A stretch of DNA of 64,000 nucleotides from Pseudomonas graminis (GTDB lineage Bacteria; Pseudomonadota; Gammaproteobacteria; Pseudomonadales; Pseudomonadaceae). The position numbers and the translations under genes are program-made. A model generated the notes under the pieces. That model had not been told where the DNA came from. It made no database searches and was given only the letters and a program-made list of their open reading frames with translations. The stretch is from assembly GCF_002093745.1 (NCBI RefSeq), contig NZ_MTSB01000002.1, positions 248,001-312,000 on the forward strand, in the 5' to 3' direction. Shown in pieces: positions 55,801 to 63,956 of this stretch (position 1 is the first letter of the stretch; each line of letters opens with the position of its first letter).

Positions 55801-56111
55801 AGTTTGTCGCGGGCGTGCGCTATCGCGCCTGGCAGCCTGCCAACTGCCTGCAACCGACCATCGGTGTGCATGCGCCGCTGGTATTTGACCTGCTCGACAC
55901 CTGGATGCATCGCTCGCTGGGCGGCTGCGAGTATCATGTCGCCCACCCGGGCGGTCGTAACTACGAAACCTTGCCGGTCAACGCCAACGAAGCGGAAAGC
56001 CGTCGCCTGTCACGTTTCTTCCGCATTGGTCATACACCCGGCAAACTGGACGTCCCGTTGCTCAACATTAACGACGAGCTGCCGATGACGCTGGATATGC
56101 GTCTGCATTAA
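52833..56111 (+). CDS. Transglutaminase fused to DUF2126 putative amidoligase
   Basis: A 1092-residue two-part protein. Residues 1-300 are a bacterial transglutaminase-like protease domain with an intact triad: Cys180 in SGSCRDSAW, His229 in DLHAWCEVY and Asp245 in GLDATSG. The remaining roughly 780 residues match DUF2126, which Pfam labels a putative amidoligase; visible landmarks are LTMGGEPTFVSIDDRDG, GQGKWYPGEQLPRW, VIEVNVQPSASWDELV and FMIDGRHTGTGGGNHFVLGG. The start is GTG at 52833 behind a perfect AGGAGG; longer frames lack conservation. No signal peptide. It heads a three-gene operon of predicted peptide ligase and peptidase-like proteins. Substrate unknown. Confidence 0.88.
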   Translation: MSIHIALHHVTHYRYERAVELGPQIVRLRPAAHSRTRVLSYSLKVLPENHFINWQQDPQGNYLARLVFPEKTNEFRVEVDLVAEMAVFNPFDFFLEPYAENIPFTYASEEQRELAPYLEKLPLTPRFQAYLDSISREPIPAIDFLVGLNQRLSQDVAYLIRMEPGVQTPEFTLENASGSCRDSAWLLVQLLRHLGMAARFVSGYLIQLKADVEALDGPSGTEVDFTDLHAWCEVYLPGAGWVGLDATSGLFAGEGHIPLACSPEPSSAAPISGLVEPCETDFSHEMSVERIWEAPRVTKPYTEAQWQDIQTLGRQIDADLVRDDVRLTMGGEPTFVSIDDRDGAEWNTAALGPRKRELSAELFQRMRAHYAPLGIVHFGQGKWYPGEQLPRWSLNCFWRKDGKPVWRNNALIADETQDYGATGELAGRFLASVAERLKLPSRFVFPAYEDNFYYLWREGALPVNVTAEDSRLGDEMERARLRKVFAQGLDKMIGQVLPLARSADSESWQSGRWYLRDEHCRLVPGDSALGYRLPLASQPWVKAAEYPFIHPTDHNQDFPELADSDSLTAQLRSTDTDAERAPKVDESADWLTRTALCAEARDGRLYLFMPPLQKLEEYLELVAVIEATAEELQCPILLEGYEPPSDPRLCNFRITPDPGVIEVNVQPSASWDELVERTEFLYEQARLTRLTTEKFMIDGRHTGTGGGNHFVLGGATPADSPFLRRPDLLRSLISYWHNHPSLSYLFSGLFIGPTSQAPRIDEARNDSLYEMEIAFAQMPEPGEDVAPWVVDRLLRNLLIDVTGNTHRAEFCIDKLYSPDGATGRLGLLELRAFEMPPHARMSLAQQLLLRALVARFWREPYAPAKLARWGTQLHDRFMLPHFIEQDFADVVADLNAAGYPVKADWFAAHLEFRFPKVGDYAVNGIELELRQALEPWHVLGEEGSAGGAVRYVDSSLERLQVHLTGLPPQRYLLTCNGIPVPLQPTGRVGEFVAGVRYRAWQPANCLQPTIGVHAPLVFDLLDTWMHRSLGGCEYHVAHPGGRNYETLPVNANEAESRRLSRFFRIGHTPGKLDVPLLNINDELPMTLDMRLH

Positions 56112-56200
56112 AAAAACAGTGGTTTTGTGCGTCAGATGCACACGGACGTGACATCTGGCTGCACTACTCTGAAGTCCTTACGTTGCCTGCCGAGCCTTCC

Positions 56201-58696
56201 ATGCCTGACCTGCTTGACCGCTACCCTCTTTCCGAGGGTACTTACCACGAGATGCTCGACGCTGACGGTGCCGTTCGCCCGCATTGGCGACGCCTGTACG
56301 AGCACATGCAACGCAGCACTTCAGCGCAATTGATCCAGCGCCAGGCCTTGTTGACCCGGCAAATTCAGGAAAACGGCGTCACCTACAACGTTTACGCCGA
56401 CCCCAAAGGCGCAGACCGGCCGTGGGAGCTGGACCTGTTGCCGCACATTATTGCGGCGGATGAGTGGCAGCACGTCGCGGCAGGGATTGCCCAGCGTGCG
56501 CGGCTGCTCAACGCCGTGCTGGCTGACCTGTACGGCCCGCAAACCCTGATCGCCAATGGCTTGCTGCCCGCTGAACTGGTGTTCGGTCACAACAATTTTC
56601 TGTGGCCGTGCCAGGGCGTCAAACCGCCGGAAGGCACCTTTCTGCACATGTACGCCGTGGACCTGGCGCGCACGCCGGACGGGCGCTGGTGGGTCACCGC
56701 CGACCGGACTCAGGCCCCGTCGGGTGCCGGCTATGCGCTGGAAAATCGCCAGAGCGTTGCGCGCGCCTTGCCGGAAACCTACCGCGACTTGCAGGTCAGG
56801 CATCTGTCAGGCTTTTTCGACACCCTGCAACAGACCCTGGCCCGTCAGGCGCCGACCAGCAGCGAAGCGCCGCTGGTGGTGTTGCTGACACCGGGACGCT
56901 TCAACGAAAGTTATTTCGAGCATCTGTATCTGGCGCGGCAGTTGGGTTATCCGCTGGTCGAGGGCGGCGACCTCACCGTGCGTGATGCGACTGTCTACCT
57001 GAAAACCCTCAGCGGCCTGCGCCGGGTTCACGCGATCATGCGCCGCCTGGACGATGACTTCTGCGACCCTCTGGAATTGCGTACCGATTCCGCACTTGGC
57101 GTGCCGGGCTTGCTGGAGGCGGTGCGTAGAGGCAATGTGCTGGTCGCCAATGCGTTGGGCAGCGGCGTTCTGGAGTCCCCGGGCCTGTTGGGCTTTTTGC
57201 CGAAAATCAGTCAGTACCTGTTTGGCGAGGACCTGATCCTGCCCTCGGTTGCGACCTGGTGGTGCGGAGAGCCGACAGTGCTGGCGCAAGCGCTGGAGAA
57301 ACTGCCTGATCTGCTGATCAAACCGGCCTTCCCCTCGCAGCACTTCGCCCCCGTGTTTGGTCGCGACCTCAACGAAGAGCAACGTAATGCGCTCGCCCTG
57401 CGCATGCAGTCGCGGCCTTACGCTTATGTTGCCCAAGAGCTGGCACAGTTGTCTCATGCGCCGGTCCTGCAAGCAGACGGCACCGGCCTGCAACCCCGCG
57501 CCATTGGCATGCGGGTGTACGCCGTGGCCAGCCTCGACGGCTATCGCGTGTTGCCGGGCGGTCTGACCCGCGTCGCCGCTGAAGCCGATGCCGATGTAGT
57601 GTCGATGCAGCGCGGCGGTGCGAGCAAGGACACTTGGGTGCTGGGCGAGCGTTCGCACCTTGGCGAACCCTGGAAAGGCCAGCGCACCCTGGGCGTCTAT
57701 GATCTGATCCGCCGCGATCCTTACCTCCCGTCGCGAGTGGTAGAGAACCTGTTCTGGTTCGGGCGTTATTGCGAGCGTTGCGACGACAGTGCGCGTCTGT
57801 TGCGCATCATGCTGACGCGCTATGTCGATGATGACGATCCTCTCGCGTTGCAGGCCGCCGTGGCTCTGGCGGAAAGCCTGGGCATGCTGCCGGAAGCGGA
57901 GGAGGACGAAGAACTGAAGGACCGTCTGCTCGTTGCCTTGCTGGGTGACGAGTGGCCTTTCAGCCTGCGCGCCAATTTGCAGCGCCTGCAATGGGCTGCG
58001 TCGCAAGTGCGTGGCAAGCTTTCACGGGAAAACTGGCAGACGCTGGTCGAGTTGCAGCGTGAAGCCCTGAGCCTGGAAACCGACGAGCCGGATTTCGGCG
58101 AATTGCTGGACTTCCTCAACCGTCTGGTGATGTCGCTGGCGGCCCTTTCCGGTTTCGCGCTGGACGACATGACCCGCGACGAAGGCTGGAGCTTCCTGAT
58201 GATCGGTCGGCGTATCGAGCGATTGAAATTCCTCAGTACCAGCCTCGCGGCGTTTCTGCGCGGTTCGGTGGCTTCGGAACAGGCCGGGCTGGAATGGCTG
58301 CTGGAGCTGGGTAACAGCAGCATCACCTACCGTTCGCGTTACATGGCCGTTCCGCACCTTATTCCGGTGCTGGACCTGCTGTTGCTCGATGAGCAAAACC
58401 CGCATGCCGTGCTGTTTCAGCTCAAGCTGGTCCAGCGCTCGCTGCGCCGCCTGAACGATGAGTTCGACGCGCCGCGCGATAACAGCCTGGCGGTACTGGC
58501 CCAGCGTCTCGCCGCCTTCGATCTGGGCAGCCTGGAAAATCCGCTGTTTGGTCAGAGCAGCATCGACGCTGTCCTCGACGGGCTGGCGGATCTGCTGCAC
58601 AGCATCGGCGACAGCAGTGGGCAGGCTTCAGACCGTCTGGCCCTGCGCCATTTTGCCCACGTCGATGACGTCAGCCAACGCACGGTATCTGTCTGA
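56201..58696 (+). CDS. Circularly permuted ATP-grasp protein fused to alpha-E domain
   Basis: An 831-residue protein joining two families often encoded separately. Residues about 60-460 are a circularly permuted ATP-grasp type 2 ligase (NGVTYNVYADPKGADRPWELDLLPHI-type start, LLTPGRFNESYFEHLYLARQLGYPLVEGGDL, LLIKPAFPSQHFAPVFG). Residues about 510-815 are the helical alpha-E domain with its ER-type motifs (NLFWFGRYCERCDDSARLLRI, MIGRRIERLKFL). Family knowledge suggests peptide-bond or amide ligation with ATP. The ATG at 56201 is preferred to a TTG at 56183. It lies 89 bp after the DUF2126 gene and its stop overlaps the next ATG (TGATG). Confidence 0.88.
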   Translation: MPDLLDRYPLSEGTYHEMLDADGAVRPHWRRLYEHMQRSTSAQLIQRQALLTRQIQENGVTYNVYADPKGADRPWELDLLPHIIAADEWQHVAAGIAQRARLLNAVLADLYGPQTLIANGLLPAELVFGHNNFLWPCQGVKPPEGTFLHMYAVDLARTPDGRWWVTADRTQAPSGAGYALENRQSVARALPETYRDLQVRHLSGFFDTLQQTLARQAPTSSEAPLVVLLTPGRFNESYFEHLYLARQLGYPLVEGGDLTVRDATVYLKTLSGLRRVHAIMRRLDDDFCDPLELRTDSALGVPGLLEAVRRGNVLVANALGSGVLESPGLLGFLPKISQYLFGEDLILPSVATWWCGEPTVLAQALEKLPDLLIKPAFPSQHFAPVFGRDLNEEQRNALALRMQSRPYAYVAQELAQLSHAPVLQADGTGLQPRAIGMRVYAVASLDGYRVLPGGLTRVAAEADADVVSMQRGGASKDTWVLGERSHLGEPWKGQRTLGVYDLIRRDPYLPSRVVENLFWFGRYCERCDDSARLLRIMLTRYVDDDDPLALQAAVALAESLGMLPEAEEDEELKDRLLVALLGDEWPFSLRANLQRLQWAASQVRGKLSRENWQTLVELQREALSLETDEPDFGELLDFLNRLVMSLAALSGFALDDMTRDEGWSFLMIGRRIERLKFLSTSLAAFLRGSVASEQAGLEWLLELGNSSITYRSRYMAVPHLIPVLDLLLLDEQNPHAVLFQLKLVQRSLRRLNDEFDAPRDNSLAVLAQRLAAFDLGSLENPLFGQSSIDAVLDGLADLLHSIGDSSGQASDRLALRHFAHVDDVSQRTVSV

Positions 58697-59589
58697 TGAG
58701 CGCCTTCTACCAGATTTTTCACGACACGCATTACAAGTACGACAGTCCGGTTTCCCTGGCTCAGCAACTGGCGCATCTGTGGCCGCGCAGCAGTCCGTGG
58801 CAGCGTTGCACCGAGCAGGCACTTGAGATTTTTCCGACGCCCACAACGCGTCGCGATGAACTGGATGTGTTCGGCAATCCGCTGACCCGCCTGGCATTCG
58901 AGCGCCCGCATGATGAACTGCAGGTCAATGCCCGGCTGCGTATCGAGGTGCTGGAACGGCCATTTCTGGATTTCAACCTGTCGCCGGAATGGGAAGTGAC
59001 CCGCAGTGCGCTGACTTACAGCGCCAAGCCGATGACCGAGGATATTCTTGAAGCCTGCCGCTACCGCTTTGAATCACCTTACGTCCACCTGAAGCGTTCG
59101 TTCGTCGAGTTTTCTCAGGATTGTTTTCCTGCGGGGCGGCCTTTGCTGCTGGGCGCGCAGGCCCTGATGGAGAAGATCTTTACCGAATTCACCTTCGATG
59201 AAGAGGCGACTCAGGTCGCTACGCCGCTGGTGGAGGTGCTGGAGCGGCGACGCGGCGTGTGCCAGGACTTTGCGCACTTGATGCTGGCGTGCCTGCGCTC
59301 ACGCGGGCTGGCGGCGCGTTACGTCAGCGGTTACCTGCTGACCCAGCCACCGCCTGGCCAGCCCCGGTTGATTGGCGCGGACGCTTCGCATGCCTGGGTG
59401 TCGGTGTTCTGCCCGGCGTCGGGCTGGGTCGATTTTGACCCGACCAACAACGCCCAGCCTGCGCTGGAGCACATCAGTCTGGCCTGGGGGCGGGACTTCT
59501 CGGACGTTTCACCGTTGCGAGGCGTTATTCTGGGTGGCGGCAACCACGATCCCGAGGTTCGGGTCACGGTCATGCCTGTCAGCGCCTAA
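58696..59589 (+). CDS. Transglutaminase-like cysteine peptidase family protein
   Basis: A 297-residue protein with the N-terminal beta domain (FYQIFHDTHYKYDSPVSLAQQ, residues 1-90) and a transglutaminase core (about 145-270). The triad is complete: Cys189 in RRGVCQDFAHLML, His232 in DASHAWVSVF and Asp248 in DFDPTNN. No signal peptide or membrane helix. Such proteins act as peptidases or amide exchangers, not necessarily as cross-linkers. Its ATG overlaps the stop of the ATP-grasp/alpha-E gene, so equimolar production with it is likely. Confidence 0.9.
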   Translation: MSAFYQIFHDTHYKYDSPVSLAQQLAHLWPRSSPWQRCTEQALEIFPTPTTRRDELDVFGNPLTRLAFERPHDELQVNARLRIEVLERPFLDFNLSPEWEVTRSALTYSAKPMTEDILEACRYRFESPYVHLKRSFVEFSQDCFPAGRPLLLGAQALMEKIFTEFTFDEEATQVATPLVEVLERRRGVCQDFAHLMLACLRSRGLAARYVSGYLLTQPPPGQPRLIGADASHAWVSVFCPASGWVDFDPTNNAQPALEHISLAWGRDFSDVSPLRGVILGGGNHDPEVRVTVMPVSA

Positions 59590-59734
59590 TTCACGGCCTT
59601 CGCGAATCGTTCTTCAGGGGTGCAATGGCGACGAGGGCCTTTCGACGTACGTCCTTGGAACCCCGGCCCTGATCGGGCACTCTCTTGTAACGTCAATTCT
59701 TACGTTTTTTAAATAGCCTGCCCTGGAGATTCAA

Positions 59735-60181
59735 ATGATTCGCAAGCTCGTAGCGATTTCGCTGTTGTCGTTGGCCAGTGGTCAGTTGTTGGCTGCCGAG
59801 TGCTCGGCCACAGTCGATTCGACCGATCAGATGATGTACGACACCAAAGCCATCCAGATCGACAAGAGCTGCAAGACGTTTACTGTCAACCTGACGCACT
59901 CCGGCAACCTGCCGAAGAATGTCATGGGGCATAACTGGGTATTGGGCAAGAAAGCCGATGCTCAGGCGATCACCAACGATGGCATGGCGGCAGGCATCGA
60001 CAAGGATTACCTGAAGCCGGACGACGACCGCATCATCGCCCACACCAAAGTCATTGGCGCCGGTGAAAAAGACTCGGTGACGTTCGATGTGTCGAAACTG
60101 GACCCGGCGCAGGAATATGAGTTTTTCTGCACCTTCCCGGGGCACATCAGCATGATGAAAGGCGCCGTGACCCTCAAGTAA
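59735..60181 (+). CDS. azu: Azurin, periplasmic blue copper protein
   Basis: Small electron carrier. 148 residues with a Sec signal peptide ending LLAA, giving a mature protein beginning [13 protein letters not shown]. The copper ligands are seen in the family positions: His in MGHNWVL, and Cys, His and Met in [12 protein letters not shown]. The disulfide cysteines (ECSA, KSCK) are also present. CTGGAG precedes the ATG. No clear ANR box (TTGATNNNNATCAA) was found upstream, although azurin is ANR-regulated in P. aeruginosa. Confidence 0.96.
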   Translation: MIRKLVAISLLSLASGQLLAAECSATVDSTDQMMYDTKAIQIDKSCKTFTVNLTHSGNLPKNVMGHNWVLGKKADAQAITNDGMAAGIDKDYLKPDDDRIIAHTKVIGAGEKDSVTFDVSKLDPAQEYEFFCTFPGHISMMKGAVTLK

Positions 60182-60220
60182 CGATACGTTTCCAGAGTCG
60201 GACGCAGAGCGTCCAGAACG

Positions 60221-60326
60221 GCATGCCCATGCGGAGCGGGGGCACGAGAGGTGTTTTTCCCGGACACCGCTCGTTCCTCACGCTCCAGCGTGGGAATGCC
60301 TTGCGTGACGCTCCGCGTCACAGATC
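60221..60326. repeat. 106-bp intergenic repeat, copy 1
   Basis: Starts GCATGCCCATGCGGAGC and ends GCGTCACAGATC. It contains at least two small palindromes: TTCC-CACGCT/AGCGTG-GGAA and GTGACGC-TCC-GCGTCAC. It is a direct repeat of 60344-60449 with one visible mismatch. It is non-coding. Confidence 0.85.
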
Positions 60327-60343
60327 TGCGCCGCGCCCATCCG

Positions 60344-60449
60344 GCATGCCCATGCGGAGCGGGGGCACGAGAGGTGTTTTTCCTGGACACCGCTCGTTCC
60401 TCACGCTCCAGCGTGGGAATGCCTTGCGTGACGCTCCGCGTCACAGATC
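60344..60449. repeat. 106-bp intergenic repeat, copy 2
   Basis: Same 106 bases as copy 1 apart from one C-to-T difference (TTTTCCTGGACAC against TTTTCCCGGACAC). Period 123 bp, with an unrelated 17-bp spacer. The second copy ends 18 bp from the nadE stop. A diverged relative is at 9656. Confidence 0.85.
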
Positions 60450-60466
60450 CTTGCCGTGCCAATCCC

Positions 60467-61294
60467 TCACGGGGCGTAGGGCAATTCGCGTTTGTGCTGG
60501 GTCTTGTCGTAGGTTTCGCAAATGATCCTGAACGCTTCCTCACGCACCGGCTCGCCGTGCAGGAAGGCGTCGATCTCGGCGTAGGTGATGCCGTGTGAGG
60601 CTTCGTCCGGTTTGCCGGGTGACAGGTCTTCCAGGTCGGCCGTCGGTACTTTTTCCACCAGTGACTCCGGCGCGCCGAAATGGCGGGCGATGGCGCGCAC
60701 CTGATTTTTCACCAGACCGCTCAACGGTGCGAGGTCGCAGGCACCGTCGCCGAACTTGGTGAAGAAACCCATGACGGCTTCGGCCGCGTGATCAGTGCCG
60801 ATCACCAGGCCCTGATAAGCCCCGGCGACGGTGTATTGGGCAACCATGCGCATGCGGGCCTTGGTGTTGCCGAGTACGAAGTCCACGGAACTGGCCGGCA
60901 GCCCGTCGAAGGCTTTCACTTCAGCAGCCAGCGCCTTGACGCTGGAGCCGATATTGATGGTGTGACGCTCGTCCGGCTCGATGAAGTCCACGGATGCCTG
61001 AGCTTCGTGTTCGTCGGCCTGCACGACGTAGGGCAGGCGCACGGCGACGAAGCGATAACCGGCGTCACCCGTGCTGGCGCGCAGCTCTTTGACGGCGCGT
61101 TGTGCGAGCAGGCCGGCCGTCAGGGAATCGACCCCGCCGCTGATGCCCAGCACCAGCGTTTTGAGGCGTGCGTTCTGCAGGCACTCCTTGATGAAGTTGA
61201 CGCGGCGGGCGACTTCGGCCTGCAATGCGTTCTGGTCCGCAAAAGGTGGCTGGACCTTGAGCTGTTCAGCAATCTGGCGCTGTACGGCGTGCAT
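60467..61294 (-). CDS. nadE: NH3-dependent NAD+ synthetase
   Basis: Last step of NAD synthesis, amidating deamido-NAD with ammonia. 275 residues with the PP-loop [19 protein letters not shown] near residue 53, and conserved [26 protein letters not shown] and [20 protein letters not shown]. No N-terminal glutaminase domain is present, so it is the short ammonia-dependent type. pncB lies 26 bp upstream in the same direction, so the two salvage genes are likely co-transcribed. Confidence 0.95.
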   Translation of the reverse strand: MHAVQRQIAEQLKVQPPFADQNALQAEVARRVNFIKECLQNARLKTLVLGISGGVDSLTAGLLAQRAVKELRASTGDAGYRFVAVRLPYVVQADEHEAQASVDFIEPDERHTINIGSSVKALAAEVKAFDGLPASSVDFVLGNTKARMRMVAQYTVAGAYQGLVIGTDHAAEAVMGFFTKFGDGACDLAPLSGLVKNQVRAIARHFGAPESLVEKVPTADLEDLSPGKPDEASHGITYAEIDAFLHGEPVREEAFRIICETYDKTQHKRELPYAP

Positions 61295-61320
61295 GATTCA
61301 CTCCTCGTAAATAGGACAAT

Positions 61321-62544
61321 TCAAGCGGGTGTGTCAGGCGTCGGCAAGGCGGGCACCTTGAACACATGCCGCAGGTAGGCGACAAAATTCGGGTCCTTGC
61401 ATTGCGTCTTGCCGGGCTCGTCGGAAATTTTCGCGACGGCCTGACCTGCGCAAGCGGTCATTTTCAGCACCATGTTCATGGGCGCGATGCCTGGGATGTC
61501 GGCGGTCAGGTTGGTGCCGATGCCAAAGCTGACATTGATGCGCCCGCGCAACGCCCGAAAGATCTCCAGCGATTTGGGCAGATTCAGGCCATCGGAAAAC
61601 ACCAGCGTTTTGCTCATCGGGTCGATGCCCAGTTTCTGGTAGTGCGAGATGCATTTTTCGGCCCACTTCACCGGGTCACCCGAATCGTGGCGCAAACCGT
61701 CGAACAGCTTGGCGAAGTACAGATCGAAGTCGTTCAGAAACGCGTCGGTGGTGATGCAATCCGTCAATGCGATGCCCAGCAGGCCTCGGTACTCGCGAAC
61801 CCAGCAGTCGAGCGCGGCGATCTGGCTGTCGATCAGGCGCGGCCCCAATTGCTGGTGAGCCATGATCCACTCGTGAGCCATTGTGCCCAGCGGTTTCAGG
61901 TCAAGCTGGCGCGCCAGATGGACATTGCTGGTGCCGACGAGTTGGCCCGGAAAATCCTTTTTGAGTACGCAGAGGATTTCTTCCTGAACCCGGTAGGAAA
62001 AGCGTCTGCGAGTCCCGAAGTCCGCGACTTTCAGCTCGGCCAGTTCATCAGGTGTGGCGTGAGTGCTCAGCCATTCGAACTTGTCATACAGGCGGTCGCG
62101 GGCCTGGCTGAGCAGGGTGTCCGGGTAACGGTGGCGGTTCCGGACTTCGCTGACAATTGCCAGCAGTGGCACCTCGAACAGAATGACGTGCAGCCACGGC
62201 CCATGCAGGCGGATGCACAGCTCACCGTCTTCGATGCTGGTTTTGACATAGCGGGTGTTGAAGCGGAACAGCCCCAGAAACCTCAGAAAATCCGGTTTGA
62301 GAAACGTGATGCGCTCCAGAAAGCCCAAGTGCTCAGGGGTCAGCGACAGCTCGCACAGCAACTCGATCTGATGCTTGATCTCGTCCAGATAGGGGCGAAG
62401 GTCTTCCCCGTTGCGGCAGCGAAACTCCCACTCGACGTCCACGTTGGGGTAGTTGTGCAGGACGGCCTGCATCATGGTCAGCTTGTAGAAATCGGTGTCG
62501 AGCAGGCTTTGCACGATACGATTTGAAAAGGCGCTCTCGCTCAT
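61321..62544 (-). CDS. pncB: Nicotinate phosphoribosyltransferase
   Basis: Salvage enzyme joining nicotinate and PRPP to give nicotinate mononucleotide. 407 residues with [20 protein letters not shown] at the N-terminus, [23 protein letters not shown] including the phosphorylatable His region, [18 protein letters not shown] and [15 protein letters not shown]. It precedes nadE in a short operon for NAD salvage, with Nnr elsewhere in the window adding a repair step. Confidence 0.95.
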   Translation of the reverse strand: MSESAFSNRIVQSLLDTDFYKLTMMQAVLHNYPNVDVEWEFRCRNGEDLRPYLDEIKHQIELLCELSLTPEHLGFLERITFLKPDFLRFLGLFRFNTRYVKTSIEDGELCIRLHGPWLHVILFEVPLLAIVSEVRNRHRYPDTLLSQARDRLYDKFEWLSTHATPDELAELKVADFGTRRRFSYRVQEEILCVLKKDFPGQLVGTSNVHLARQLDLKPLGTMAHEWIMAHQQLGPRLIDSQIAALDCWVREYRGLLGIALTDCITTDAFLNDFDLYFAKLFDGLRHDSGDPVKWAEKCISHYQKLGIDPMSKTLVFSDGLNLPKSLEIFRALRGRINVSFGIGTNLTADIPGIAPMNMVLKMTACAGQAVAKISDEPGKTQCKDPNFVAYLRHVFKVPALPTPDTPA

Positions 62545-62643
62545 TGAATCGGGCTCTCCAGAGCAGCCGGATAATGTCGGACCCGCGACTTCCTGTCTGT
62601 CACCACGGAAAGCTCACGGCCGGATGGGTGTGCATTGTCGCCC

Positions 62644-63549
62644 TTAACGTGGCGATTGTTCCAACTGTTCCAGCATCCACTGCAGAAAAACCCGGATTTT
62701 GGGCACGTCGGCAGTGTGTTCCGGATAGGACAGGTAATAGGCGCTGTTAGTGCTGGGCAATGGGTAATCCCATGGAATGACCAGCTTGCCCTCGGCCAGT
62801 TCTTCCTCCACCAGAAAGCGCGGCAGCAGCGCAACACCGCAGCCGACCTGGGCGGCGCGGATGCACATGTAGAAGGTTTCAAAACGTGGGCCGTGATAAC
62901 TGTGATCAGTATGAAAGCCCTGGCTTTCGAACCATTCATGCCAGGCCTGAGGGCGAAAAGCGTTCTGCAACAGGACCAGTTCGCTCAACTGGGTCGGGTC
63001 GGTGAAGGGCGTATCAGGAAGGCTGTCGGGGGCGCAGACCGGTACCAGTTCCTCGCCAAACAGCTTCACGCTCTCCGCACCGGGAATGGCGGCCTGACCG
63101 AAATAGAACGACACGTCGCACCGGCCCTTGATCAGGTCATCGGATTCCTGCTCGTTGATCAGGTCCAGGTGGATGTGCGGATGACGCAGGCGCCAGCCCT
63201 TCAGGCGCGGCACCAGCCAGCGGGCGCCGAAGGTGGAAGGTGTCGAGACCCGCAGCACCTCGGTTTCGCCGCCGTAGGAGCGCAGAAAGTGGGTGGACAT
63301 CTCGATCTGAGTAAGAATCTTGCGCACTTCCGCCAGGTACAACGCGCCGGCCGGTGTGAGTTGCAAGCGACGCCGCACCCGCTGAAACAACAGGTGCTGG
63401 ACCAGCTCTTCAAGCTGCGCGACCTGTTTGCTGACGGCGCTCTGGGTCAGGTTGAGTTCTTCTGCGGCGCGGGTGAAGCTCAAATGCCGGGTCACCGCCT
63501 CAAAGCATTGCAGGGCGGCGATCGAGGGCAGATGACGTTTGTTCAGCAT
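62644..63549 (-). CDS. LysR family transcriptional regulator
   Basis: 301 residues. The N-terminal winged helix-turn-helix (residues about 6-65, AALQCFEAVTRHLSFTRAAEELNLTQSAVSKQVAQLEE) is GcvA/AmpR-like. The effector domain (about 92-295) has LRVSTPSTFGARWLVPRLKGW and GCGVALLPRFLVEEEL. The ATG at 63549 begins the conserved part. The gene faces away from a sigma-54 promoter and repeat array to its right, so it may control itself or the gene beyond the window. The effector is not deducible. Confidence 0.92.
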   Translation of the reverse strand: MLNKRHLPSIAALQCFEAVTRHLSFTRAAEELNLTQSAVSKQVAQLEELVQHLLFQRVRRRLQLTPAGALYLAEVRKILTQIEMSTHFLRSYGGETEVLRVSTPSTFGARWLVPRLKGWRLRHPHIHLDLINEQESDDLIKGRCDVSFYFGQAAIPGAESVKLFGEELVPVCAPDSLPDTPFTDPTQLSELVLLQNAFRPQAWHEWFESQGFHTDHSYHGPRFETFYMCIRAAQVGCGVALLPRFLVEEELAEGKLVIPWDYPLPSTNSAYYLSYPEHTADVPKIRVFLQWMLEQLEQSPR

Positions 63550-63771
63550 GATGACTTCTCTGTATTCCAGCGCGAGCGTGCGTGAGCACCATGAATAATC
63601 GGAATGATATCTCGCTTAAAGGTTGTTTGTCGGCCAGGCCCCTCTCGCATTATTAATGCTCAAGGGATCCGCACCTGCTTTTTCTGACAAATCCACTAGC
63701 CTCAAATGGTGCGTCTCGTAGCGTTCGCGCACCGGGCGTGTGCAATTCGGTGACGTGTGTTGTTACAGGGG

Positions 63772-63887
63772 GGTTGCACGACCTGTGCTTTGCCGGTTGC
63801 TATGCAGTCCGGTCAAGGTTGCTCTTTTTCTTGGGTGGGTTGCACCTTTTGCGTTCTAGAGGGTTGCACGGCCACGGCGCGGGTTGA
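63772..63887 (+). promoter_or_regulatory. Phased array of GGTTGC boxes
   Basis: GGTTGC occurs at 63772, 63795, 63817, 63838 and 63862, with a degenerate GGTTGA at 63882. Successive distances are 23, 22, 21, 24 and 20 bp, close to two helical turns. Three copies extend to GGTTGCAC. The spacers share no sequence, so the boxes are likely protein-binding half-sites. Confidence 0.7.
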
Positions 63888-63940
63888 TCAGGTCCTTGAA
63901 TGAAAAGAAAAACACGACATTTTCAATAATGAAAAAGTGA

Positions 63941-63956
63941 TGGCACGCGCCTTGCT
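63941..63956 (+). promoter_or_regulatory. Sigma-54 (RpoN) promoter
   Basis: TGGCACGCGCCTTGCT matches the -24/-12 consensus TGGCAC-N5-TTGCW exactly. It reads rightward toward a gene beyond the window. Sigma-54 promoters need an upstream-bound activator, and the GGTTGC array ends 54 bp before it. Confidence 0.88.

Noticed and set aside
59590..59734. ANR box upstream of azurin
   Set aside because: No TTGAT-N4-ATCAA match is present; the nearest piece (CCTGATCGGG) is too poor.
60221..60449. Possible CRISPR array
   Set aside because: Only two long (106-bp) repeats with a 17-bp spacer and no cas genes; the size is wrong for CRISPR.
60007..60543. A 178-codon reverse frame with an internal repeat of about 40 residues
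   Set aside because: It is a reading of the 106-bp DNA repeats between azu and nadE, with no initiation signal.
63772..63887. GGTTGC array as a CRISPR or replication iteron set
   Set aside because: The repeat unit is only 6-8 bp with unconserved spacers, and no rep gene is adjacent; position before a sigma-54 promoter fits regulation better.
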